Source of the DNA: DYMC01 sp035406705
Lineage (GTDB): Bacteria; Verrucomicrobiota; Lentisphaeria; Victivallales; GWF2-50-93
Length of the DNA: 64,000 nt
Reading direction: 5' to 3'
NCBI GenBank assembly: GCA_964426675.1
Contig: CAYRRM010000013.1
Span: forward strand, 4,582 to 68,581
Below, one piece after another: positions 17,823-25,870 of the stretch; position 1 is the first letter of the stretch, and the number at the start of each line of letters is the position of its first letter. The notes below the pieces were generated by a model that saw only the letters and a list, made by a program, of their open reading frames with translations, was not told the origin of the DNA and ran no database searches. Both the position numbers and the translations under genes were made by a program.

Positions 17823-19523
17823 ATGAAATTTTTTCAAGATTATCTGGAAGAAAAATATTCTCGTAAATTATATAGAGTCCCTATTGATCCAGGATTTGGA
17901 TGTCCTTATGCTTTAGCAAATAGATGTTTTTTCTGCGATGAAAGTGGCGCTCGCCCAGCTCATATATCCCCTCAAATGCCTATCGAAGACCAGATAAAGA
18001 AGGGTGTCGAATTCGTAAGAAGAAATTATGGACAAAATGCTGGACTTATTGCTTATGTTCAAACTCATACAGGAACCAATGCTCCACCGGAAAAGTTAAA
18101 GCAAATATATGACTTTATCTTGCGCATTGAAAAATTCAATATCTTAATAATTTCAACTCGTCCCGATTCTATTAACAAGCAGATTATTAATATACTCGAA
18201 AATCTCTCAAAAGAAATCGAATTATGGATAGAACTTGGTGTTCAAACATCAAATAATTCAACACTCAAGTTAATAAATAGAAAACACGATTTTTCTAAAG
18301 TAAAAGATACTGTTTTTCTCCTTGATTCCCATAAAATAAACACTGCAGCACACATCATTTTAGGTCTGCCTGGAGAAGGAATTTGCGATTTTCGCAAAAC
18401 AGCTTCAAAAATTTCTGAACTCCCATTCAAAGCCATAAAAATTCATAACCTGCTCATATTAAAAAATACTGTTTTCGAACAATGGTTCAACGAAGGAAAA
18501 ATTAAGGTAATGAATGAACACGAATATGCTGCAATACTTCTCGATTTTGTAAAACATCTCAGGCAAGATATCCTTTTGATGAGAATATGTGCGGACACAG
18601 ATGAAAGCAAATTAATTGCACCAAAGTGGAATCTGACAAAAAATCAGTTTATCCACATGTTTAGGACGTTGCTTCAAAATAACGAGACTTCAAAATTTTC
18701 AAAAATTCCAACTGCTGATTCATCATACACATTGTATCATCCAAAATATAAAGATTATTATCGTTCGTTATACGGAGCCAGAACAGAATCAGAAAAAATT
18801 TTCATAAATCCTTGCGAAATTCGCAAAAAGTTAAAAGAAAAAAAATATATATATATCCTCGAAATCGGATTTGGCATCGGGTACAATTTAAGGACAACTC
18901 TTGAATTTTTTAATGAAAGTAATAATAAAACTACAAAACTCGAATACCTCGCTTTTGAAAATGATTTTTCAGGTTTAGAAAATGCCATTTCCCTCGATAT
19001 AATTGAAAAAAGTAATAAAGAAATATTCATAGACCTCCTGAATAAAAAATCCTTCTCAAATAAAAATTTAAAAATTCAAATTATTGAAGGCGATGCACGC
19101 AAAAATATTCAGAAAATAATGAAATTTTTCGATGCAATATACTTAGATCCTTTTGCACCAGATAGAAATATAGAATTATGGACATACGATTTTATAAAGG
19201 AAATTACAAAAAAAATGAAAAACGATTCCATCCTGGCAACATACTCATCCGCTTATCCAGTTAGAGGCGCAATGATTAGGGCAGGATTATTTATCGGAGA
19301 TATTCTCTCTTCAAATCGTAAAAAAGCCACTATCGCCGCATTACAAAAAGAACTCATTCCAAATCCAATACCCCAAAAGGAATTCAACATAATTATGCGA
19401 ACAACAACGGGACTACCCTATAGAGACCCTGGGTTGTGTTCTTCTATTGAAAAGATAATTGATTTAAGAAAAAAAACATTATATAAGCTCAGGAAAAAAG
19501 GTATTCCAAAATGGCTCAATTAA
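17823..19523 (+). CDS. Radical SAM (TIGR01212/YtqA-like) fused to MnmC-type methyltransferase
   Basis: A 566-residue two-domain protein. Residues 1-300 are a radical SAM enzyme of the TIGR01212/YhcC/YtqA family: Cys27, Cys35 and Cys38 (GFGCPYALANRCFFCD), then YVQTHTGTNAP, STRPDSI and ELGVQTSNNSTLKLINRKHD. Residues about 300-555 are the DUF752 methyltransferase found in MnmC: YYRSLYGARTESEKIFI, SAM-binding LEIGFGIGYNLRT, LDPFAPDRNIELWTYDF and ATYSSAYPVRGAMIRAG. MnmC-type domains methylate 5-aminomethyl-2-thiouridine at tRNA position 34, and in Bacillus the separate YtqA/YtqB genes are adjacent and tied to the same pathway. The fusion therefore suggests wobble-uridine modification. The Cys spacing (Cx7Cx2C) is shorter than usual for the family. 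Confidence 0.85.
   Translation: MKFFQDYLEEKYSRKLYRVPIDPGFGCPYALANRCFFCDESGARPAHISPQMPIEDQIKKGVEFVRRNYGQNAGLIAYVQTHTGTNAPPEKLKQIYDFILRIEKFNILIISTRPDSINKQIINILENLSKEIELWIELGVQTSNNSTLKLINRKHDFSKVKDTVFLLDSHKINTAAHIILGLPGEGICDFRKTASKISELPFKAIKIHNLLILKNTVFEQWFNEGKIKVMNEHEYAAILLDFVKHLRQDILLMRICADTDESKLIAPKWNLTKNQFIHMFRTLLQNNETSKFSKIPTADSSYTLYHPKYKDYYRSLYGARTESEKIFINPCEIRKKLKEKKYIYILEIGFGIGYNLRTTLEFFNESNNKTTKLEYLAFENDFSGLENAISLDIIEKSNKEIFIDLLNKKSFSNKNLKIQIIEGDARKNIQKIMKFFDAIYLDPFAPDRNIELWTYDFIKEITKKMKNDSILATYSSAYPVRGAMIRAGLFIGDILSSNRKKATIAALQKELIPNPIPQKEFNIIMRTTTGLPYRDPGLCSSIEKIIDLRKKTLYKLRKKGIPKWLN
18385..18395 (+). repeat. Iterated palindrome copy 2 (GCGATTTTCGC)
   Basis: Exact core with T/A flanks (TGCGA-TTT-TCGCA), inside the radical SAM domain; encodes Cys-Asp-Phe-Arg-Lys. 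Confidence 0.9.
18814..18824 (+). repeat. Iterated palindrome copy 3 (GCGAAATTCGC)
   Basis: Exact core with T/A flanks, near the junction of the two domains of the same fusion gene; encodes Cys-Glu-Ile-Arg-Lys, the same peptide as copy 1 in an unrelated protein. Confidence 0.9.
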
Positions 19524-19652
19524 TCTACATTCAGCCACGTAACATAGATATAAATATATCAGAAATAATGACTCATACATGTAGTTAATGTGTATTTCCA
19601 ATCATATCTATATAAAGGACTTTAAGAGACTGGTTCAAATATAATATCAAGT

Positions 19653-21041
19653 TTAAGTTTTAATTCTTTTTTTATTTACAGCTTCATCCATTTTTATTCT
19701 CCATGACCTTATTTTATCCCATTCTTCATCAGATGCTTCTAACGGGTTAAAAGAACTCGGATCAAAATTTATATATAAGTTTCGAAAATCATCTTCAATA
19801 CATTCAGGGTTAGGTTTATTTGACTGAGCTTTAATTGCTAATTTCCATTCTTCCAGGTCGTTGTGCAGGGAATTTACTATTTCAGGATATCTTGCAGATA
19901 AATCTTCTTTTTCCCCAATATCAACAGATAAATCGTATAATTCCTTTGTATTTGTATCATAAAATTCAATATATAGCCAATCCCCATCTCGTACTGCTCC
20001 AGATGGACGCCCGCCCTGATTGGTATAGTGTGGAAAATGCCAGAATATTTTACGTTTTTCTGACTTTCCTCCGGTAAGTTCCTTTGCAAAACTTACTCCA
20101 TCAAGGCCTTTTGGTATTTCAGCACCTATTAGTTCGAGCAAAGTGGGAATCCAATCTGTATTATTAACAGGTACATCAATAACTCGACCAGAAGGAATAT
20201 GTTCAGGCCATCTAACTATCAGGGGAACACGTTGTCCTCCTTCATAAGTATAACCTTTCCCTGCACGAAATGGAGTGTTATGTGTTACTCTGCTATGATT
20301 TCCTTCAGGGACATGAAGACCACCATTATCTGAAGTAAAAACAATAATAGTATCGTTTAGTAAATTAAGTTCTTCAAGTTTTTTAACAAGAATACCAATG
20401 GTATAATCGAGTGTTTCAATCAATGCTGCATATACTGGTTCAAAAGCATTTTTATTTTTCTCAATCAACTCTTTCTTAGCAGTATAAGGAATATGCGGTG
20501 TATAATGAGCGAGATAGGCGAAAAATGGCTTATCTTTATTTTCCTCTATAAATTTTATAGTCTGCATTGTCAACTCAAACTCAGCTTTTCCACCTTCTGT
20601 ATCAGATGGAATCGTATTTTTTCCATCCCCTGGATGATAAACAAAATCAAATCCATGTTCGGCGGGACCAGGCGATTTACCCACATGCCATTTTCCGATA
20701 AGACCTGTCGTGTAACCAACCTCTTTAAAGTAACGAGGCATCATTTTTACTGATAGAGGTATATGCATCATAATTTCAGGGTGAAGAAGCTTTTGTGTTC
20801 GCGTATCAGGCCTACCTGGCAAATAAGTGGTCATGTGAAGGCGGGCAGGATTAAGCCCGGTTAATATCCCTGCCCTCGAAGCCGAACATATGGCCTGAGA
20901 CGCATAAGCCGACGTAAAAACAGTCCCTTCTGATGCAAGTTTATCAAGGTTAGGCGTATTGTGGTCTTCTCTCCCATAATAATGAATATCATTGATACCC
21001 AGATCATCACATAAAATGAATAATATATTAGGGCGTTTCAT
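19653..21041 (-). CDS. Sulfatase (arylsulfatase-like, type I)
   Basis: Hydrolyses sulfate esters, most likely on polysaccharides or sulfated sugars. The 462 residues start NILFILCDDLGINDIHYYG (metal-binding Asp pair) and carry the active-site signature Cys52-Ser-Ala-Ser-Arg followed by AGILTG. The usual formylglycine motif is C-x-P-x-R; Ala replaces Pro here. IGKWHVG and FTSDNGG are also conserved. No signal peptide is apparent, so the enzyme may act in the cytoplasm. AGAGGA precedes the ATG. A sugar-isomerase-like gene lies upstream on the same strand 115 bases away. Confidence 0.93.
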   Translation of the reverse strand: MKRPNILFILCDDLGINDIHYYGREDHNTPNLDKLASEGTVFTSAYASQAICSASRAGILTGLNPARLHMTTYLPGRPDTRTQKLLHPEIMMHIPLSVKMMPRYFKEVGYTTGLIGKWHVGKSPGPAEHGFDFVYHPGDGKNTIPSDTEGGKAEFELTMQTIKFIEENKDKPFFAYLAHYTPHIPYTAKKELIEKNKNAFEPVYAALIETLDYTIGILVKKLEELNLLNDTIIVFTSDNGGLHVPEGNHSRVTHNTPFRAGKGYTYEGGQRVPLIVRWPEHIPSGRVIDVPVNNTDWIPTLLELIGAEIPKGLDGVSFAKELTGGKSEKRKIFWHFPHYTNQGGRPSGAVRDGDWLYIEFYDTNTKELYDLSVDIGEKEDLSARYPEIVNSLHNDLEEWKLAIKAQSNKPNPECIEDDFRNLYINFDPSSFNPLEASDEEWDKIRSWRIKMDEAVNKKRIKT

Positions 21042-21156
21042 TAATTTTATCCTCTTTTTAATGATAAGTTTCTCTAAAAAAAATAACTCACTTCTCTGAT
21101 GAGAGCTTAATGAAATATTTTCTTCAATAAAAATACGTTTTTATTAAATAATTTCT

Positions 21157-22071
21157 TCAAGGAACATTTGGATTGTCAACAAATGTTGCACGACATTTCT
21201 TAAGATAATTCAACGCGTGAACCTGACCTGTCATTTCAAGTTCTCCTCGATAAACGGGGTCGTGCCAGCCTTCGATATCGATTGAACCACTATAATTTGC
21301 AGCACGCAACTCTGAGATGATATTTGTCCAATTACTATCACCAAATCCAGGTGTTCTATGAAACGCAAATGGTTTTGGACCTAAAATACCATATTCTTTT
21401 ACGACATCCCAATAAATAGTTGCGTCCTTACCATGGATATGAAAAATTTTTTTTGCGTATTTTCTTAATTGTGGCATAGGGTCTATAAGTTTTACCATTT
21501 GGTGACACGGTTCCCATTCAAGTCCAATGTTGTCAAAAGGAATGGCATCAAAAATCATTTCCCACGCAGGTGGTGTATGAGCTATATTCCAATCTCCGCT
21601 TTGCCATGATCCTCCCATATCACAATTTTCGAAAGCAATTCTTACACCTTTATCTTTTGCCCTCTTTGCAAGAGGTTCAAAAATCTTTTTGAAACGAGGA
21701 ATTGAATCTGGGATGGACTTTCCTCTTACTCTACCGGTAAAACCAGCTACAATATCTGTTCCAAAAAGATGTGCATTATCGATAATTTTAGCCCAATCTT
21801 TCGCGGTCTGTTTATCTATTTCAGATGTCTCAAGAGGGTTTCCAAAAATACCTATAGAGCTAATAACTATTCCTGTTCCATCAAGAACTTTTTTTATTTC
21901 ATCAGCTAATTTTTTCAGATTTTTATCCCCTATTTTTTGCCAGAATGTAATAGAAAAACTTTCAAAACCATGTATCATTATTTGCCGTATGTATTCGGCG
22001 GGATCTTTTTGATTTGCACTTACAAGTGTCCCAATTTTGATTTTTTCTTTTTCATTCACTTTTAAATTCAT
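21157..22071 (-). CDS. Sugar phosphate isomerase/epimerase-like TIM barrel (AP endonuclease 2 superfamily)
   Basis: A 304-residue xylose isomerase-like barrel. Visible family stretches are VRIAFENCDMGGSWQSGD, IGLEWEPCHQM, KIFHIHGKDA and GSIDIEGWHDPVYRG, which supply the Glu, His and Asp metal ligands expected of this superfamily. It probably isomerises or epimerises a sugar or inositol derivative; the exact substrate cannot be read. Its first 20 bases overlap the 3' end of thiC, so it is translated from the same transcript despite the unrelated pathway. The sulfatase downstream suggests carbohydrate use. Confidence 0.82.
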   Translation of the reverse strand: MNLKVNEKEKIKIGTLVSANQKDPAEYIRQIMIHGFESFSITFWQKIGDKNLKKLADEIKKVLDGTGIVISSIGIFGNPLETSEIDKQTAKDWAKIIDNAHLFGTDIVAGFTGRVRGKSIPDSIPRFKKIFEPLAKRAKDKGVRIAFENCDMGGSWQSGDWNIAHTPPAWEMIFDAIPFDNIGLEWEPCHQMVKLIDPMPQLRKYAKKIFHIHGKDATIYWDVVKEYGILGPKPFAFHRTPGFGDSNWTNIISELRAANYSGSIDIEGWHDPVYRGELEMTGQVHALNYLKKCRATFVDNPNVP

Positions 22072-23395
22072 TTTCCACCCCTTTTTTTGTTTTAGTTTTT
22101 GCTTTAAATTTATTATTTATTTCTGAACTTGTTCTCAAGGAACAAAATTCAGGTCCACACATCGCGCAGAATTTATCTTCGTTCGGTGAATATTTTGTAT
22201 CAATGATAGATTTTTTGCGAAATTCGCGAGCTCTTTCAGGGTCGAATGCAAGTTCGAATTGCCTTTCCCAATCAAATTTCATTCTTGCATCGCTGATTTT
22301 ATCATCGCGTTCTCTCGCGTGGGTTTTTTTTAGTGCAATATCGGCAGCATGCGCTGCGATTTTATATGCAATTACACCATTGCGTACATCTTCAACGTCC
22401 GGAAGGCCAAGATGTTCTTTAGGAGTCACATAGCAAAGCATTGATGCTCCATAGAATGCCCCGAGCGCGGCACCAATAGCACTACTTATATGATCATAAC
22501 CAGGTGCGCAGTCAGTTACCACTGGTCCAAGAATATAGAAAGGAGCTCCATCACAAAGTTCATCTTCTATTTTCATATTCATTTCAATTTGATCGAGTGG
22601 AATATGGCCAGGCCCTTCTACCATTGCCTGTACCGAAGCATTCCTGCATTCTTTCACTAGTTCTGCTAATATTTCAAGCTCTGCAAATTGCGCTTTATCA
22701 CTTGCATCAGCAAGGCAGCCTGGACGCAATCCATCTCCGAGAGAAATTGTAACATCATATTTTCTGCATACTTCAAGTATTCTATCAAAATTTTCATATA
22801 AAAAATTTTCTTTTTTGTGCTCTGTCATCCATTTTGCTATAATGGAGCCCCCTCTACTTACAATTTTCATTTTTCTTCTCATTGCCAAAGGAAGATGTTT
22901 CCTTAATAAGCCAGCGTGAATAGTCATATAATCAACGCCTTCTTCAGCTTGTTCTGTAATAATATCAATAAAGAGTTTTATATCAAGTTTTTTGGGGTTT
23001 CCTACAACGTTCATACACTCATAAATTGGAACAGTCCCTACTGGGATTGATGAATTTTCTATTATACTTTTGCGAATTTCGCAAATATTTTTGCCTGTAC
23101 TTAAATCCATTACCGTATCTGCCCCATATTTAATTGCAATTTTAAGTTTTTGAAGTTCTTCTTTAGGACAGCTTTTTATAGTTGATCTTCCTATATTTGC
23201 ATTAATTTTTGTTCTTAGGATTTTTCCTATCCCAGTAGGACGGAGATTTTTATGTCTTGGATTTGCCGGGATAACCAATCTACCCTTTTTTATTTGAGAA
23301 ACTATTTTTTCTACATCAATATCTTCGTCTTTTGCGACGATTTTCATAGCTCTTGTTAGTATATTCTTTTTTGCATATTCTAATTGTGTAGTCAT
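22052..23395 (-). CDS. thiC: Phosphomethylpyrimidine synthase ThiC
   Basis: ThiC is a radical SAM enzyme that rearranges 5-aminoimidazole ribotide to HMP phosphate for thiamine. The 447-residue form lacks the long N-terminal extension of the E. coli enzyme. Motifs include ADTVMDLSTG, SIPVGTVPIYE, VDYMTIHAG, SRGGSI, VEGPGHIP, CAPGYDHI and the C-terminal iron-sulfur motif CAMCGPEFC (Cx2Cx4C). No THI-element (TPP riboswitch) fits in the 23 bases before it; waaA ends directly upstream. It overlaps the isomerase-like gene by 20 bases. Two copies of the iterated palindrome lie inside. Confidence 0.97.
   Translation of the reverse strand: MTTQLEYAKKNILTRAMKIVAKDEDIDVEKIVSQIKKGRLVIPANPRHKNLRPTGIGKILRTKINANIGRSTIKSCPKEELQKLKIAIKYGADTVMDLSTGKNICEIRKSIIENSSIPVGTVPIYECMNVVGNPKKLDIKLFIDIITEQAEEGVDYMTIHAGLLRKHLPLAMRRKMKIVSRGGSIIAKWMTEHKKENFLYENFDRILEVCRKYDVTISLGDGLRPGCLADASDKAQFAELEILAELVKECRNASVQAMVEGPGHIPLDQIEMNMKIEDELCDGAPFYILGPVVTDCAPGYDHISSAIGAALGAFYGASMLCYVTPKEHLGLPDVEDVRNGVIAYKIAAHAADIALKKTHARERDDKISDARMKFDWERQFELAFDPERAREFRKKSIIDTKYSPNEDKFCAMCGPEFCSLRTSSEINNKFKAKTKTKKGVENEFKSE
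22217..22227 (+). repeat. Iterated palindrome copy 4 (GCGAAATTCGC)
   Basis: Exact 11-bp core, but the right flank is G, making it the only one of 17 not extended to 13 bp. Within thiC (minus strand), encoding Arg-Glu-Phe-Arg-Lys. Confidence 0.85.
23072..23082 (+). repeat. Iterated palindrome copy 5 (GCGAATTTCGC)
   Basis: Exact core with T/A flanks in thiC (minus strand), where it encodes Cys-Glu-Ile-Arg-Lys. Same peptide as copies 1 and 3. Confidence 0.9.
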
Positions 23396-23418
23396 TTTAA
23401 AATCCCTATGCTTTAAAT

Positions 23419-24699
23419 TTAATTTTGGAGTTTTTCGAGAAGATTTATAGTTTTTTCAACAGCTCCGCGATGTTTCATTACTGCTCTCTTTGCATTTTTC
23501 CCAATTTTTAATCTCAATTCGGGAAGTGCCGCTAATTTTTCTAACTCATTATATAATTGTTCAAAGTCAAAAACGGTAATTACACCATCTTCATCTAAAA
23601 GAACTTTTAAAATAAATCTGAAATTTGTGATGACCCCTCCTGTAATAATTGGCTTTTCCAATAGAGCAGGTTCAATAAGATTGTGCCCTTCTTTATGCCC
23701 TGCTAAAGACTTCCCCATTATAACAATGTCAGATAATTGGATAAATTTTAAAAGCTCCCCTGTCGTATCAGCAAGCAAACAGTCAACAACGCCCTGAATC
23801 TGTTTGTTTTCCGAACGTCGTAAAAAGGATATTCCCAATTTTTTTAGTTCTGATGCGATGAAAATTCCCCTTTCTGCATGTCTTGGAACTATAATTAATT
23901 TACTTTCATTAAATTTCTCTTTTAGTTTAAGAAATGCTCTGGCAATAAATTCTTCTTCTCCTGGATGAGTGCTTGCTGCAAGAATAATTATTTTTTTTCC
24001 ATCACCGAAAATCCTATCAAGTTGAATATCGGAACAATCTATTGTCTTTATATCCTGATCAAATTTCATATTTCCACAAATATGTATTGGCAATTTTTGC
24101 GAAATTCGCAGAAAGCGCTGTTCATCAATCTGACTTTGCACACATATAATTTGAAATTTAGATAATAACGGAGCAAAGAAGAACTTAAATCTCTCATATC
24201 CCTTAACTGAATTATCAGATAATCTTGCATTTACAAGTGCAAGTTGAACTTTTCTCCTCGCTGTTTCATAAATCATGTTCGGCCATATTTCTGTTTCAAA
24301 AATTACCAATATCTTAGGTCGAATAAAACGTAAAGCACGACGAACAAAAAAGATAAAATCAATAGGACAAAAGATTAATGCAGTATTTGGCGGAAGTTTT
24401 TTATAAGCAAGTTCTTGAGCTGTTGTTGTAGTAGTAGAAAGAACAAATCTTCTCTCTGGATTCTTTTTTTGCCATTCGTTTATGAGTGTAAGAGCTATTT
24501 GAGTTTCACCGACACTCACTGAGTGTATCCATATATCTCCGCCATAATTTTTTAAGATTTCCTTTTTTTTTACTGTAAAAATACTGAATTTTTCAAGAAA
24601 ATCCTTTTTTCTCCCACCTCTGAATATTAATTTCCACAGGAAGGAAGGTAAAAAGAATAAAAAACCAAATATAAAAAGAATATTGTAAATAATCATCAT
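23419..24699 (-). CDS. waaA: 3-deoxy-D-manno-octulosonic acid (Kdo) transferase
   Basis: Transfers Kdo from CMP-Kdo to lipid A precursor on the cytoplasmic face of the inner membrane, which shows that the organism makes lipopolysaccharide. The 426 residues have an N-terminal membrane segment, IWIHSVSVGETQIALTLI, STTTTTAQELAYKKLP, FETEIWPNMIYE and LVNARLSDNSVKGY, and a GT-B C-terminal half with AASTHPGEEEFI and the GHNLIEPALLEKPIITG nucleotide-sugar site. prfB ends six bases upstream and thiC starts 23 bases downstream, so it sits in a mixed housekeeping operon. Confidence 0.95.
   Translation of the reverse strand: MMIIYNILFIFGFLFFLPSFLWKLIFRGGRKKDFLEKFSIFTVKKKEILKNYGGDIWIHSVSVGETQIALTLINEWQKKNPERRFVLSTTTTTAQELAYKKLPPNTALIFCPIDFIFFVRRALRFIRPKILVIFETEIWPNMIYETARRKVQLALVNARLSDNSVKGYERFKFFFAPLLSKFQIICVQSQIDEQRFLRISQKLPIHICGNMKFDQDIKTIDCSDIQLDRIFGDGKKIIILAASTHPGEEEFIARAFLKLKEKFNESKLIIVPRHAERGIFIASELKKLGISFLRRSENKQIQGVVDCLLADTTGELLKFIQLSDIVIMGKSLAGHKEGHNLIEPALLEKPIITGGVITNFRFILKVLLDEDGVITVFDFEQLYNELEKLAALPELRLKIGKNAKRAVMKHRGAVEKTINLLEKLQN
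24099..24109 (+). repeat. Iterated palindrome copy 6 (GCGAAATTCGC)
   Basis: Exact core with T/A flanks in waaA (minus strand), encoding Leu-Arg-Ile-Ser-Gln, a third reading frame of the same DNA word. Confidence 0.9.
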
Positions 24700-24705
24700 A
24701 TAATA

Positions 24706-25806
24706 TCAATTTTTCTGACTTTTTAACCACGCATCCACAAATATATCTATCTCACCATCGAGAACGGCTTGAGTGTTTCCTGTCTCAACATCTGTTCGCA
24801 AATCTTTAACGAGCTGATACGGATGCAAAACATAAGATCTAATTTGACTCCCCCATGCGATTTCAGCCTGTTGACCTTTGATATTTTCTGCTTCTTTTTT
24901 TCTTTTTTCCTCTTCTAATTCATAGAGTTTAGCCTTGAGCATTTTCATTGCTGTCGCCCTATTCTTATGTTGGGAACGCTCCATCTGACACGATACAACA
25001 ATACCGGTAGGAAGATGAGTTATCCGAACAGCACTATCAGTTCTATTTACATACTGCCCTCCTGCGCCACTTGCTCTGTAAGTATCTATTTTAAGATCCT
25101 TTTCATCTATTTGAACCTCAATATCATCATCAAGTTCAGGGAAAACCTCAACTGCCGCAAAAGAAGTATGGCGCCTGGCATTACTATCAAAGGGTGATAT
25201 TCTTACCAATCTGTGGACACCTCTTTCTGCTTTGCAATATCCATAAGCAAAAGAACCTTTTACAAGCATTGTTATACCTTTTATCCCGGCCTCTTCTCCA
25301 GGTTGATTGTCTATTACTTCCACTTCATATCCTTTCTTTTCAAACCATCGTCTATACATTCTCAACAATATTGATGCCCAATCGCAGGATTCTGTCCCTC
25401 CAGCTCCAGCGTGTATTGAAAAATAAGCATTATTGGCGTCAAATTTTCCCGAAAGAAAGCTAATCAACTCGAGATTAGAGAGATTTGCAGATATTCTTTC
25501 CCAGTTTTTCTCAAGTTCTGAAAGATTTTCCTCATCTCCATCCTCTATAACCAATTCTGCGAGAATACAAAACTCTTCAATTTCTTTTGATAGATTTTCA
25601 TATGATTCAATTACTTTCTTAACAGCACTAAGTTTTGCAATTTTTTCCTGGGCTTTCTCTCTATTATTCCAAAAATCAGAGTTGAGCATTTCACTTTCTA
25701 TATTATTCTTATCTATGATTTTTTTTTCTATATCCAGGTATTTTTTCAGATAATCAAGGCGTTCCTTACTATCCGAGACATGATTTTTAAGTTCTTCAAT
25801 AGTCAT
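24706..25806 (-). CDS. prfB: Peptide chain release factor 2
   Basis: RF2 recognises UAA and UGA and triggers peptide release. The 366 residues show the codon-recognition SPFDSNARRHTSF (SPF tripeptide) and the catalytic GAGGQYVNRTDSAVRITH (GGQ). The gene is one uninterrupted frame: the in-frame UGA and slippery CUU near codon 25 that drive autoregulatory frameshifting in most bacteria are absent (the local protein is YLDIEKKIIDKN). It is first of a minus-strand run with waaA, thiC and the isomerase-like gene. Confidence 0.97.
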   Translation of the reverse strand: MTIEELKNHVSDSKERLDYLKKYLDIEKKIIDKNNIESEMLNSDFWNNREKAQEKIAKLSAVKKVIESYENLSKEIEEFCILAELVIEDGDEENLSELEKNWERISANLSNLELISFLSGKFDANNAYFSIHAGAGGTESCDWASILLRMYRRWFEKKGYEVEVIDNQPGEEAGIKGITMLVKGSFAYGYCKAERGVHRLVRISPFDSNARRHTSFAAVEVFPELDDDIEVQIDEKDLKIDTYRASGAGGQYVNRTDSAVRITHLPTGIVVSCQMERSQHKNRATAMKMLKAKLYELEEEKRKKEAENIKGQQAEIAWGSQIRSYVLHPYQLVKDLRTDVETGNTQAVLDGEIDIFVDAWLKSQKN

Positions 25807-25870
25807 TTTTTCTATCTTGATTTTTTGTTAAAAACGAATAATATAACACAAAAAATGAAGAGGTGAAATT

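Noticed and set aside
23396..23418. TPP riboswitch before thiC
   Set aside because: Only 23 bases separate waaA and thiC and no thi-box sequence is present.
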